DNA of 64,000 nt from Lutjanus erythropterus (GCA_020091685.1 CM034611.1:12375909-12439908); one strand, 5' to 3'; positions 44,811 to 56,448 are shown, numbered from the stretch's first letter. Numbers and translations are program-made. Notes: generated by a model not told the origin, from the letters alone.

Positions 44811-44818
44811 ATGCACTC

Positions 44819-46012
44819 CAGAGCCTGACCGATACTTGATTTTTGGAGCCAATGTCGATATAAGAGTAAAAAACTATTTGACATTGATATATTGGCGGAT
44901 ATTCTTTAAAGAGAATATAGAATATATACATAAACTCACTTTTTTTGTAAGATCCCTCAAAAGTGGTGATCAAACACTTGTGACAAAGTAATGGAGGCAG
45001 GATATTTTACAGTTTAACAATAAATGTTATTGTCCAAAGCAATACTAGAACACTCAAACAGTAAACTTTCACCTGCATTATTAATAATTATAAATAAAAA
45101 ACACAAATAGAGTAAATATATATGTATATATCAAGCCTGAATTCAGAAAAAGGATCAAATATACATACGATGCTGCCTATAAAGCTAAAAATTAAAAGCA
45201 ATCTGCATTATGTTCTACTAAAAAAGGTTACAGTTTTTTCTATTTAATCTTTATTTAGACAGGCGATTTCATTGAGGCATAAAGTCTTATTTTCACTTGG
45301 TCAAAACACAGAGTTACTGGTAGTATGAGGGAGTTACGATGGGCACCAGTGCAGGCTATTATGACAACAGTGATTTGACAACATCAAAATACATATTACA
45401 GAGCAATTATCACTGCACATCTACTCTGTATATGAAAAATATACCAAAGAAAATAAGAAAATATTAATTTAATTGATTTTTTTTATTGTTTATGTAGAAT
45501 AAGAATAGAATTTAGTTATTTGCTACTAACTATTTCAATATTTTTGTAAACTGTTTTCAACACAGGCATATGTCTTTTTAAGGTGACAATCTGAATTGCT
45601 TGCAAGGCCCATTCTCTCCCAAACACATTGTTGGAGGCCCCCCACCACACTGGGCCCCAGTGTACCTGCACTGACTGCACTGTCTATATTTACACCCATG
45701 GTAGGTACACAAAGTTAAAGACAGGACATTCAATATATCGGGACAAATAAAACCCAAAACATGAGACGATGAACACAGAAACACCAAATGATCAGTGTTA
45801 AATACTATAAGCAAGAGAAGCCCCCCCGCAGATGCTCCCTCCATATCTCGTGAAAGTAATTTAAAATCCCCTATAGGGCAAGACAGCTCCCCGCTGCAGT
45901 GTTCATATCAGTGCATATCGGACATCAAATGAGCTGATACAGACCAACAAAGCTGTGATAGGCCCATACCAGGCTGTTAGTATCGGTCAACCAATATATC
46001 GGTCGGGCTCTA
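44819..46012. mobile_element. TAGAGCCCGACCGATA-family hAT-type element (1194 bp)
   Basis: Left end CAGAGCCTGACCGATACTTG; right end CCAATATATCGGTCGGGCTCTA; inverted complements over ~17 bp with two mismatches. Flanking octamers ATGCACTC (44811-44818) and GTGCAGAC (46013-46020) agree at 5 of 8 positions and may be an aged target duplication. Subterminal CGATA/ATATTGG words on both sides. No transposase frame; appears full length but non-autonomous. Confidence 0.85.
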
Positions 46013-46314
46013 GTGCAGACAGGCTGAAGCTGCAGATATGAAGGTCAGCAGATAGACAAATGGTCAATGTTATGCAACGTTATTACACAGCTTTGTTAAA
46101 TAGACAATTCTGATCGGTCAACTACAATATTCTATGGTGTGTTATTTCTGTGGCACAACGTTGCTGTGAAGAACAGACTGTTGCTATTGCTGCAGTTTGG
46201 ATGATAAACTTTAGACAAGCAATTAAAATCATTTTGAAATAAATAAAATCATTTTATAATTAATAATTTGTGTCAAATTATTGTTTTTCTTTTGGCAAGT
46301 CACCTTGTAATAGC

Positions 46315-46418
46315 AGGATAATGTACAAGGAGCAGGTTATTATTGTGAAAGGGTGATTCTGTATCATCTTGTTAAGGTTTATTTGACAATAATGACCTGC
46401 TCACTGTACATTATCCCT
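46315..46418. repeat. 104-bp foldback hairpin (short MITE)
   Basis: The left arm from AGGATAATGTACAAGGAGC and the right arm ending CTGTACATTATCCCT pair over ~37 bp with about four mismatches around a ~30-base loop. GGGATAATGTACA is a known end motif of small fish foldback elements. Transcription would give a pre-miRNA-like stem. Confidence 0.8.
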
Positions 46419-47500
46419 TAATTAAAGGCCCAATATGCAACACTTGCCTTAAAAAACGCTTCATAGACTTAAAAACTCATAGCATAATTTCCTTATTTTC
46501 TCATTATTTTGCTGTGCTCGGGATGCTTTACTAACCCAAAACATCGGTATTTGATGTCTTGAGAATGATACTCAACGATCAATCTTTCAATCATATCTTT
46601 CCGGTGCGTTTAAGAACAGCTCGGACAAATCCCTCTGATTCTACCTTTAATTATCCTACAAGAAAAAAGAGCCTCTCTCTCATATTAAAGAGGCACCTGA
46701 TGAGGAGGCCACTGCGCCCTCCTTACAAAGGCCACGTGTTCACCTTACATCTCCTCACCACTCCAACACTCCTGAGACATATCTGCAGCAGGCCCGAGTC
46801 CGGCAACAGACAAAGACAGTCCTGCACCATTTATCTTAAAGCTGGCATAAGGTGCCTCCTCCACCACATTACTCTAAACACTGTCTTTTCAATCGAATAA
46901 AATAAATTCTAGTGCTCTCACTAATGGTCACACCGAACATTGACCACGGGAGGTAAGTCTAACAAAATTAGTATGCAAAAGACCTGCCCTGCGAGGCCTA
47001 TAATTTCCTTGCAAATGATTTCTGTATTTGAGGATGAAAGAAAAAAAAAAAAGAAGACAATGGCATTTTTTGTGCGTGCATGTGTGCGTGTGCAGCCTCC
47101 CAATAGAAGCTGCATTTAAATAACTTAACCCGGCGTCAGCAGGTGGGATCGGATGAAATAAGGTAAAAATGCAGAGTGGAAGGATCCGACACTCCGCGTC
47201 TTTGATATTTAGTTGATAGGCTTTGGCATGACGCCCCGACGGTGTGAGCTGAGGACAAAAACAAGTGCCTCAGAGAGCGTCCAGCCATAAGAAAGGCCCC
47301 TGCATTTGCTCTTTCGCCTACATTATGTGCAGCGGGCAGGCTGGCTGCGGCATGCTGTGACATCTTTTTCATGAGTTAACTTAATTAAACGTATATCCGC
47401 CTTACATTGTTTTGCCCAGACAGACCTTTAACTTTAAAATAAAGGGCAGCTGCTTTTCAGGAAAAAAAAGTTTTCAATTTTCCAGGCAAAAAAACCCCCC
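46419..47500. other. Mostly unique DNA, possible MITE start and GC-rich block
   Basis: ATTAAAGGCCCAATATGCAAC at 46422 looks like a TTAA-MITE left end; no right end found. The frame at 46559-46900 (113 codons) is unrecognised. 47100-47390 is GC/CpG-richer, repeat-free and might be conserved. Confidence 0.4.
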
Positions 47501-47537
<37 letters not shown>

Positions 47538-47538
47538 T
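47501..47538. repeat. (TAA)n microsatellite
   Basis: About 12 uninterrupted TAA units. Confidence 0.97.
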
Positions 47539-48020
47539 ATTTTACCTAACTTAATTAAAGTATTTCTTCATTTTTCTAAGCCGCACAGGCCCTACAGGCT
47601 TCATGCAAGGCTGCATTTCTTCAGACCACGAGTCTATGAATGTTAATTGCACCGTTTCCGAATCATAAATACTAACATAAATCATCGGACTATACAATAT
47701 TATGCTCTACTTTTTTTTATGTCCCCTACGTGGTCTGCAGGAGTACATCCTCATCACTATAAATCACATCCCTGCTGCAGCTCACACGACTGGTTGCACG
47801 GACCACGCACTTTCCACAGCATAAGAGACCATTTCTTGGTATTAATTTTAATGTACTTAAAAGATGGAACTCCATGTTCGATGTCCATTTAGTAATCTAT
47901 CATGACTTATAATGTACATCACGGTATATTAAAATCCGGCCTGGGCCATTGTAATTTCTGTGATAAGTCATTTAAATAAACGATGGCGGAGGGATTCGTT
48001 AGAAATGCAATAAAAAATGA
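47539..48020. other. Unique non-coding DNA between two trinucleotide arrays
   Basis: Repeat-free, with ATCATGACTTATAATG and ATTAATTTTAATG. No gene. Confidence 0.45.

Positions 48021-48071
<51 letters not shown>
48021..48071. repeat. (TTA)n microsatellite
   Basis: About 17 ATT/TTA units, the complement of the TAA array 480 bp upstream. The open frame at 47983-48186 contains a poly-leucine run only because of this repeat. Confidence 0.97.
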
Positions 48072-48073
<2 letters not shown>

Positions 48074-48880
48074 ACTGTAAAATAAAATTCCCATTTAAGA
48101 AATATTATTTCAGCTTTAATCTTAGGAATGACTTGTCGACTATTTATTTAATATGCAAGCATTTGACAAGCAGTCAAAATATTTAACAAGTGTTAAAACG
48201 TGCAGACACTCACTGTGATGCTAAAACATTTCATGGGGGAATCTCAGCCTTTCGCACACAAGAGTTTGCCAATTTTTCAGAGTGTTTGACATGTTGAAAA
48301 TTCCAGATAAATTAAATCCCAAATGTTCGTGGTGAGTGACATTTTCTCCCTTATTTTAATTTAAAAGAATTATGTGCATTAAAAGTCGAATTTTAAGTAG
48401 AATTTCAATCTTTTTGAATTAATTTTGGGGTCATAATTTATTAATACTTCATAAGACCAAAATGTTTCTGACATTAATAAGACCAGAAAACAAAAGAAAT
48501 CCAGCCAGCTTTTAACTTTTTAAAGGTACAGTGTCTGTAGTGCCATTGTAAAAAAAAACATTGCATGTATTTATGTCTAAAGTCTATAGCTTAAAATTTT
48601 ATCAGTTCAAAGAAATCTATTTATTCTTTGGAATAATGAAACATTTACTTTCATCAGTCACTTAAATTAGAAAAATGACATTTTAAATATGTCCACAATA
48701 CAACATTTTTTATTACATTCTGACCTTTAAATTCCCTGACACTTGAGAGTTCAAACATAAGCTTTCCTTCCACCAAACCACATGTAAGTTTTGGTTGTTT
48801 TTTTTGTCCTCAACAGCACTGACTGCAGCAGAGTGGGCGCCTGAGCCCTCCAGTGTACACGTCTCTCTATGTGTCTGTGT
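48072..48880. other. AT-rich unique DNA, nothing recognised
   Basis: No gene, RNA or transposon recognised. Confidence 0.5.
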
Positions 48881-49280
48881 CATAACCTCCATCAGGGTTT
48901 CATATTTCCCTCTTCCCTCATCTGTCCCAGCATGGTAGCCTTAATATGCATGTCTCCGTACCGACACGCTCTGACTAAATGGCCACATTTGCACATCTTT
49001 TTTGCAGCCTATGTCCAATCCCCTCGCTCCGTTAATGTGAGTTAATTTCTTCCTCCAAAATAATACTTTGGCAAATCATTCTTACAAAGTGCTACATCAT
49101 TTATTGTGAGGACTTCGGTGAACTTCTTTGAAAAATTAATGCCTTTAATTTTGGTTGATGGCAACATCAGTGCAAGCTCTGTAAATTGCACTTTAATGAG
49201 ATTTTGCTACAGGGGATAATCTGCAACTGACAGAAAAAACATCTTGAAAACATCTGTAGACCTATGATTTCACTCTGACG
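48881..49280. promoter_or_regulatory. Candidate conserved non-coding element
   Basis: Repeat-free with GCCTTAATATGCATG, CCGTTAATGTGAGTTAATTTC, GAAAAATTAATGCC and TGCACTTTAATGAG. Several TAAT-type sites in ~350 bp. No open frame of note. Suggestive only. Confidence 0.3.
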
Positions 49281-50670
49281 ATCCGACCCCCCGTAAATCT
49301 CGGAGCTGAGGGATGAGCAGAAAAATGGTCACTTGATAAGTACAACTTTATGATCCAAACTGCTCAAAGTTAAACTATAAGAAGTAAACTTACAAGTACG
49401 TCTTATTGTTAGTCTGAATGGGCGAGTAGGACAGGAAGTACAGGATTTTTAATAAGATACTCATGGAAGGGGTCCAAAACAATATTCATTATCAACTTGT
49501 GTCCACTGTAACATGTTTAAATCAGCATAACTGACAAATCTTCGAGTTTTAAAACATCAGACACAGCAAGCTCTATGTGAACTTACTGAAAAAAAAAAAA
49601 TCATAAAAAGAACAAAAATTTACAGTCTGATGTGGAGATCAAAAGATTGTCCACGCTGATCAAGTACCAGAACAGCCGGCCAAGTTTTGCATCCGATGAT
49701 GAAAAAAAAAATAAAACGAGACTTTCATGCAGATATTTAACATTTGATCATAAAACCAAATATGCAGCGCTTCCACCCTTGCAAACAGTCCAAACTGAGC
49801 CCATCTGAAGCGCTGCGTGTAGATTGCCTTCCTTGGGGTGCCTGGACAAAGTCCCATGGCCCAGTAACTCTTCCAAGGAGACAGATTTGGACACCATCCA
49901 GCAAAAGTATGGACCAGATCATCTGCAGCCCGAGCTAAGCCAAAGTCCCTCCAAATTAAAGCTGACACATTCAATCTCGTCAACACGGTATTTTTAATGT
50001 GTCTTTCTCACACTGTCACCTGATCTCTTTGCAGCACCATGTTAATCTCATCTCTTTTAAAGGTTGTTTTTTTTTCTCCCTCTCATTCTGCAGCTTTAAC
50101 CCCACTGCTCTCCATTCACCGCAGAGAGGAGTGCCACTGAGAATCTGCCAGGTGAACTGTGAATGTCTCATTACTGTTTTACAGATGTGTCCAAAATGTC
50201 CACCTGGTCTGTATTTTCCTCATTCCCTCTTTATTTCCCCGTCTATGTTTTGTCTGCCTCTTGCTTGCTCTTGCTGTCATGGAAACAATAGCTTGCCTGA
50301 GCTAATTACAGAGCAGACAGCAAACTGCAAGGTGGGATGTGGTGAGGAATGCTTGTTCTCATAATGAATGCAAACGCCGGATTGGAGGCAAGTGATGGAG
50401 TCCCACCCTGTCTGATTTGGTCCCGCTCTCTGAAATTCCTGACATTTATTGGCCCATCCTTATTCAATCTGTAAAGAGCTTAATGTTTTCCATGTGCAAC
50501 CTCACAGCCCTGCAGTGGAGGAAGACATGTTTCCAAATGTTTCATGGTGAGAGTTTGTCTCCTATGAAAGTGGTTCCTTCACTCAGTTTCCATGTCTACC
50601 TCAGATAACAAACAACATTACACCTATTGGAGTGCGCACCCCACCATGACAATTTGGAGATAGAAAAAAT
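49281..50670. other. Unique non-coding DNA
   Basis: A-run near 49590. Frames at 49660-49986 (minus, 108 codons) and 49999-50364 (plus, 121 codons) have no recognised domains and overlap frames on the other strand. No repeat recognised. Confidence 0.45.
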
Positions 50671-50800
50671 AGTCCCCACTGGAGGCTGAAGAGGGATTTT
50701 AGTTTTAAACTAAAGGTGTAACAATAAATGTTGTGTTCATGGTTACCTACTCCACTGCATCCATGTCTTTCACTTGTTTTCCCCTGCTTCTTTTTGCTTC
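50671..50800 (+). repeat. Dispersed ~130-bp repeat, copy 1
   Basis: Shares AGTCCC(C/T)A...GGAGGCTGA(A/G)GAG, AAACTA(A/G)AGGTGT, AGTAAATGTTG/ATAAATGTTG, TTCATGGTT and CTCCACTGCA with 52131-52268 in the same order, with a few small indels. Probably part of a fish transposon with AGGGGTGTAACGATA-type ends. Confidence 0.75.
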
Positions 50801-50817
50801 TACTTTACTGTAACTAT

Positions 50818-51000
50818 TAGAGCTGCAACAACTATAAAATCAAGTGCCATCTAGTTTGATAACTGATTACACACATCCACACATCACCTTTAGCTTTGGC
50901 AAACAGTAATCAAAAGTTTTCACCATTTTCTCACAATTTATGTACCAAACAACTAATCAAGTGATAAAGAAAATAATCTACAGATTGATCGATAGTGAAA
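50818..51000 (+). mobile_element. TAGAGCTGCAAC-family fragment, internally deleted
   Basis: TTAGAGCTGCAACAACTATAA then TTTGATAACTGATTAC, TTTTCACCATTTTCTCAC and CCAAACAACTAATCAAGTG match the 18.8-kb family. The right inverted end is lost. Confidence 0.75.
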
Positions 51001-51572
51001 ACTAGAGTGCACTCAGTGGAGTGCAGATCCACGCAAGGCAGCAGATGATGAAGCACCTACTGCAATACCACCACGACTGCCAGGTGAAACCAGCAGAGAT
51101 CTACAAAGTCCTGCCAACATTAACATGACCTCTGCATACTTTGTCCCAAGATGAAACAAGATTTCAAACTGAGGCAGTTCACTTGCAAACTCTAGCGGCC
51201 AGTTAAGAAGAATTAGCAGTCAGCTGTCAGTAGTCATATAAAACAGAGCAGTCAAAAAAATAAAATTACTGCTTCAAAGTCATCCAACCAGTCAAGTTGC
51301 AGTAAATCCATGTCTGTCCAGATTCATATAATGTATGTAATGAAAACTCTGTAACTGTGAAGGAATTCAATAACAAGGTATTAAGTGTAGCTTTTGGCAA
51401 AATGGAAGTTAGCAGTATGTTGACATGACTGATTCCCATGAATCATTTCCAGTGAGAAACATGCTGTTTTCACCATGAGGCTATTTTTACAGATGACTGA
51501 TAGAGAACTAAAGGTGGTGATGGATGTCAGATTGGATAGGAAATGTCATATTTAATTTTGCCACTGAGGTTT
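51001..51572. other. Unassigned sequence
   Basis: GGCAGCAGATGATGAAGCACC, TACAAAGTCCTGCC. May belong to the repeat that follows, but I cannot tie it to a family. No gene. Confidence 0.35.
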
Positions 51573-51736
51573 ACCATGACCTTGGCCTTTGACCACCAAA
51601 ATTTAATCAGTTTATCTTTGAGTCCAAGTGAACATTTGTTTCAAGTTTGAAGAAATCCCCTCAAGGCATCCTTGAGATATTGCATTCGAAAGAATGGGAT
51701 GACCTGAAAACCAAATGTCTCCGGCTATAAAAACAA
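51573..51736 (+). mobile_element. Common teleost repeat (GACCTTGGCCTTTGACCACC...GGCTATAAAAACAA)
   Basis: CATGACCTTGGCCTTTGACC, ACCAAAATTTAATCAG, TTGAGTCCAAGTGAAC, GAAGAAATCCCCTCAAGGC and CTTGAGATATTGCATTC in order match a repeat found throughout fish genomes that ends in CCTCCGGC...ATAAAAA. It carries TGACCT and TTTGACC half-sites of the nuclear-receptor type, here part of the repeat sequence. Confidence 0.75.
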
Positions 51737-52030
51737 TAAGGCATATTTGTCATAATGATTTTCAGGGTTTTTCAAGATTTGTGAATCACAGAGGTCCTTC
51801 GACATGCAGTCATGAATCTGCACAACGCTCATTATTAATAAGCTTGGGACAAGCTGTAGGTCCAGTGACTGATCGATCATTGACTCACTGAGGTGATCAC
51901 ATTAGTTTACATTGGTAGCATTTTACAGCATAGCATTTACTAAATTGAGGTGATTGTTACAAGACTCACAGACGCTGCTATCTAGCAGTCGGGAATTTAA
52001 ACACAACACAAAATGAACCACCATCAAAAA
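51737..52030. other. Unique DNA
   Basis: Nothing recognised. Confidence 0.45.
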
Positions 52031-52268
52031 TCTTTACATGTATCACAATATCACGATACAATGTTTTGAGAATTGATACAGTATCACAAGACCACAATAC
52101 TCAAGTGTATCAATATTTTCTTATACTCCTAGTCCCTATGCTGGAGGCTGAGGAGAGATTTTAAAGTCTTATTAAACTAGAGGTGTCACAGTAAATGTTG
52201 CGTTCATGGTTTTACACTCCACTGCAGCCATCCCTTTCACTTCTGTTTTCCCCAACTTCTTTTTTCCC
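52031..52268 (+). mobile_element. Transposon fragment plus dispersed repeat copy 2
   Basis: TATCACAATATCACGATAC, GAATTGATACAGTATCAC and CAATACTCAAGTGTATC are words of a fish hAT-like family with AGGTGTAACGATA ends (compare, reversed, 32885-32945). From 52131 it repeats 50671-50800 at roughly 80% identity. Confidence 0.65.
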
Positions 52269-52800
52269 CAAGAGTGACACAATTAAATCAGCTCCAGTGA
52301 TTGGTGCTGTGGTCAGTGCCAAGTTGGGATCACGCTCTCAGCACGGTTCTGGGTCTTCTGCGGCTCGAGCAGACAACTCTTGTCTGGTTGGTGGCCGAGC
52401 CGCGCTGTCGGGATGGCAGCACCTGTCAGAGCCGGGCGCATCATGCCAGCATCGCGCTAGGAGATCCTGAACCCAAAAGAAATGACGGCCTTGTGCTGCA
52501 TAAATGTGGCATCTGACGCCTCAACCAGAAATACACTGGGCTCGGCCGCTGAGAGCAAACACAGTGGAGTGTGTGTTGCTGTGTGATTGCACGCTGCCCG
52601 TGTTGTGCAAGTTGGTCTTGGTCTCTTGCTTTCCCCTCTCTGTCTCTCTCCATCTCTCGCATGATTTCCCTGACTCGGGCTCCCCAGGGGTTAGTCATCT
52701 TGGTCATCAGCTCCACTCGCAGGTCAATTGTAGCAGCAAGTGGTCGGCCAAACAATGCAGAAAAAAAAAATTGTTATAGCCATGATCCACCGCCGTGCTT
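52269..52800. other. GC/CpG-richer unique block
   Basis: 52320-52560 has many CpGs for this window (CCGAGCCGCGCTGTCGGG, GGGCTCGGCCGC). It could be a small CpG island or regulatory block. Frames of 91-130 codons exist on both strands (52195-52470, 52571-52963, 52441-52755) but none is recognisable. Confidence 0.35.
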
Positions 52801-53825
52801 GTATCACCAGCGCATGACAAGATCAGAGCAGAAAGCTGGCCATAAACAAGGCAATGAGTGGTGTGAGAGATTTGCTCAAGCACTTAAAATGGATGAAGGG
52901 AATATGTTAAAAGATGGAGACACAGAAACCGGTTATATGTATTTGCATCTTGTGAATCTTTGAGTGACTCAGGCAGGCTTTTTTCCTGCTGATCTCCAGT
53001 AGGGGAAACAGTCCTGCCGGGGCAAATTAACTGGAGAGTCTTTGCACACAGGCCCCATAGACTAATGAAGAGGCCCAGAGGATATTTGCAGGGTCACACA
53101 AAGGAGGTGGTGGTATAGATGCTGAATGAAAATTGGGTATTAAGCAGGATGCCATGGGTAGCTTCAAACTACTGCAGGCCTTGCTTCTAGGGGACCATCA
53201 CTGGAAAGAGGATTGCCATCCTATCTTTTATTTATTAAATTTCTTTCAAGAAATGAGATGATTATTCACAGAATATCTGCATGTTTAGCAGAGAAACTGT
53301 CATCATTTCTCTTACCCTGCAGACCCACAAAAAGAAAAATTAACATTTATTCAGGGCCACGGGACTTTTATTGGCTCCATATGCAGGCAGCAAACCCACA
53401 GGAAATTTCAATTTGAAGCCACTTAACTTCAACACTATTGCAGTCGTCTCCAACAATGAGGCATTTAGGTTTTAAGTATTAAAAAGGAATCCCAGAATGC
53501 CCGTGTCAAACACTGTATACTAGTCAAGTGCAGTGGCCAAGAGGCATCACTGCGGATGCTGGCGTCCACTAATGCTTTACAGCACCGCTAGTTACAAAGG
53601 GATTCCAACTGTTTGCCCAATATGAGGTAAAATGAAATTAATATCACTGACCATACATTTTGTGCTAAGTCCCACAAGCTATTGTGATTCAGAAACCTGT
53701 GGTGTAATATTACAGCAGTTGGTGAATTACTGTTGAGTATTTAAGGATTATAATAATATTAAAATCACATTCTTTTTATTTCTTTTTCATCTACTCAATC
53801 TACTAATAGCACAATTAAGGCTTAA
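52801..53825. other. Unique non-coding DNA, possible CNE at 53200-53420
   Basis: 53200-53420 is repeat-free with TTATTTATTAAATTTC, AAATTAACATTTATTC and GACTTTTATTGGCTCC (homeodomain and CCAAT-like words). No gene recognised. Confidence 0.35.
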
Positions 53826-54051
53826 TACAATAGAATTTTTGATAAATAATCATCAGTATTGTGGATAAAATGGTGACGTGTGTAAAGGCAAATAACAACA
53901 GCTAGAACATTCTGGTAATTTTAAGAAACTGACAACACTTTACTGTAATGCAGCCAGGAAAAGACAACACCTTTGCCATATCAGAATATAAAAATATCTA
54001 AAATGTAGTCTCATATCAAGATATCAGTATTTATTGATCTATTGCCCAGTC
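53826..54051 (+). mobile_element. GGCTGGGCGATAT-family fragment (3' half)
   Basis: TTTTGATAAATAATCATCAG, CAACAGCTAGAACATTCTGG, CTTTACTGTAATGCAGCC, ATATCTAAAATGTAGTCTC and the end CTATTGCCCAGTC. Left half missing. Confidence 0.8.
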
Positions 54052-54572
54052 AAGGTGGAAGAGGAAATCGATTCTCTTATGTATTGAACACATGATGGGA
54101 ATTACCCCAAAAAAGCTAATGGAAATTAGCATCACCATTGCAGTAATATTATCTTTACAAACGGTACATCTGTGGAACACTCCACACTGACCAGCTACAG
54201 CAACCTCAAAGGGTCAAAACTCAAACTAAATCTCCAGGGGTGTTAAAAATATCACTACCACCATCATCATCATCATTTTAGCCATCATCTTACTTTATTC
54301 ATTATTTTCTTGTGCCACTAGCCTGATTAGCAGGAGCAGCCAAATGTAGCAGTTTACTTCAAGCAGTATTTTATTTACTACTTTTATTATATGAACAATA
54401 GCAACAACATGAATGCTACAATAAAAGTCAAAGACTGACTGACATGTGATGTGCATTGTTTTTGGAATCATGAATCATGATGTACAGTCTCTAGAAGTGT
54501 ATGATTCAAATTTTTCCCATGGTCCAATATTAAAAGGACAAACAAAAATCATAATCATAAACAATAATAATA
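54052..54572. repeat. Segment sharing modules with 57.6-58.3 kb
   Basis: 54198-54227 is identical over 30 bases to 57713-57742. 54427-54540 (AAGACTGACTGACATGTG, GTGTATGATTCAAATTTTTCCC) resembles 58185-58260. A (CAT)n tract is at 54265-54280. The shared pieces suggest an undescribed repeat or a broken segmental duplication. Confidence 0.6.
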
Positions 54573-54776
54573 TGGTTCCTGCGGAGCCACTAATAAAGAG
54601 CCTGGATCCACTCAAGGTTTCTGCTTGTTTAAAGTAAGTGTTTCCTGAGGTTGTCTCAGTGCTTGCTCTTGGTGGAAACAACTGAGTTTATAAAGAGTAC
54701 AGTCTAGACCTCCTTTATATGAAAAGTGCCCTAAGATAACTATGTTATGACTTGCTGCTATACAAATAAAATAAAA
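54573..54776 (+). mobile_element. Retroelement 3' tail, common teleost type
   Basis: TGGTTCCTGCGGAGCCAC, AAAGAGCCTGGATCCACTC, AAGGTTTCTGCTTGTT, GAGTACAGTCTAGACCTCC, GATAACTATGTTATGAC and GCTATACAAATAAAATAAAA follow the order of an abundant fish repeat that ends in ATACAAATAAAATTGAA. I take it as the 3' tail of a LINE-type retroelement; that class is from memory. Confidence 0.8.
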
Positions 54777-55546
54777 CAGAAGTAAAGTAATATTGAATTG
54801 CTGTACTTGCAGAATCACAATACTAAAGAATTACATTACATATTGAATTAGCGCCCAAGTATCGAGTATAGTACCCGTTGTCCTAAGCACAATCAGCTAC
54901 ATGTCCTTTGAGCTGCACTATTCTTTGGTTTTCAACATGAATATGCTGTGTAGTCATTTTCCAGTGGAGATATTATTCAATTGTTCATCAGATTTTGGAT
55001 CTCTGTTTTTTTTTTTTTTTTTTGCTCAGCCAAAGAAGAAGCTGCAATTACAGAATCTAACTATCCGTTTACTTGATGAATTCTATTCCACTGTGTTGTC
55101 TGATAAATAAGGAAATACGTCAACGCTTGCACTATGTATAGTAATTAAAGTGAAAAATACTGTCACAATGTAAATCCTTAATTGGACTCCCAGAGAGATA
55201 TTGAAAATTTGTCTTTAATAATAGGTGATGACTGGGGACAGAAAAACAAAGCGTGCTGAAATGTGGCCCTGCAAGTTCAATTAATCACAACATAGAAAAC
55301 AACCAATTTAGCATGGCTCATTCAGGGAATCACCAGGCCCAGGTAATGCACTTTTAATCATCTCACTTCAGCACCTCAGCACAACGGTAAAGTAGAGAGA
55401 AGCCTCACTCTCTGGGAGGATAATGTTTCTCTGAGTGTTGCAAAATGTTCCATTATAATAGGACACGATTAATAAGGAGTCGGTAAGAGGTCTGCCATCT
55501 TTGGACTACACACGCAACATTTGTGCTAGTTAGTGTCATGGCTGCC
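54777..55546. other. Unique DNA with T18 tract and possible CNE
   Basis: T18 at 55006-55023. 55110-55400 is repeat-free with ATAGTAATTAAAGTG, CCTTAATTGGAC, CAATTAATCACAAC and CACTTTTAATCATC, i.e. several homeodomain-type sites, and could be an enhancer. Confidence 0.35.
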
Positions 55547-56422
55547 TTAAAATTTTAAGTTGACTGAATTTGAAAAGTCGAGGTACAACAAAAAAAAACC
55601 TTTCTCTTCAAATAAGCTTGATATTAATTCAGTTGTACTTACATTAACATTACAAACAAATCTGATTTCCTTTTACATTTTCTCTGTTTCAAGAGCCAGT
55701 TCTTCATTTAACACACAAACACACCAAAAAAGAAAAAAAAAAAAGTGCAGTGTATTCATTATTGTAAAAACAAACAATCATGAACTTAAAGTGAACTTTT
55801 CTTTAATTTACAAAAAAAAAGCGGGGTGTCAGGAGAGTTTTACTGTCCAAACAATGCATGCTGGGAAGTCTGCTAAAAAGCTACAAAACAGAGAGTGTTG
55901 GACTTAACTTAAAAAACTTACTTCAATTGGTAACATACAAATTAACCAAATTTTTGCCAATCAAGTTAACAAGTTGAGTTATCTTGCATTAGACTTAATC
56001 TTCTTTCCAAAGTCACCAAGAGAAAATGGCTCCTCAACAACAAGGGAAAACATCTGGAAAAGACGTGGACATTGAGAGAAACCTAACTGAGAGAAACCTA
56101 ACTGATGTGCTTTTACTAACATAAGAACAACAGGTTAAGGGAATGGGATGTAATTCCAAGTTGTTATAATCCATAAAAGTGGCATCATTAAAGCAGAAAC
56201 CTAGTTGATTGAACTCTGTACATTACATTCATTCAACACATTATTTTAAGTCAAAAGGCTTCGAGTTAAAAGACCTCATGTTTACTTAGTTCTGTTTTCT
56301 AAAATTTAATATTATAGGTGTTAGGTTTAATTAACTTGATAAATAAAACTTTTATATTTAGGTTAAGGAGAAACAATTAGTTGATTCCTCTAAATTCCTG
56401 TCTGATTCTTTTTTTCAGTGTA
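55547..56422. mobile_element. TTAAGTTGA-rich element ending CAGTG
   Basis: Dense TTAAGTTGACTGAA, TTAACTTAAAAAACTTAC, TCAAGTTAACAAGTTGAG and AATTAACTTGATAAATAAAAC words, a central CAATGCATGCTGGGAAGTC, and the right end TTTTTTTCAGTGTA. This matches a common fish non-autonomous family with CACTG ends and TTAAGTT-type interior. The left terminus is eroded. Confidence 0.65.
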
Positions 56423-56429
56423 CGCAGCT

Positions 56430-56448
56430 AAAAAAAAAAAAAAAAAAA
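56430..56448. repeat. A19 homopolymer
   Basis: Nineteen A residues bordered by CAGCT and GCTG, making a short symmetric structure. Confidence 0.95.

Noticed and set aside
47983-48186. Poly-leucine protein, possibly a signal peptide
   Set aside because: Read-through of the (TTA)n array.
50671-52268. LTR pair of a short retroelement
   Set aside because: The ~130-bp repeats lack TG...CA ends, and the interval between them is filled by fragments of other known repeats.
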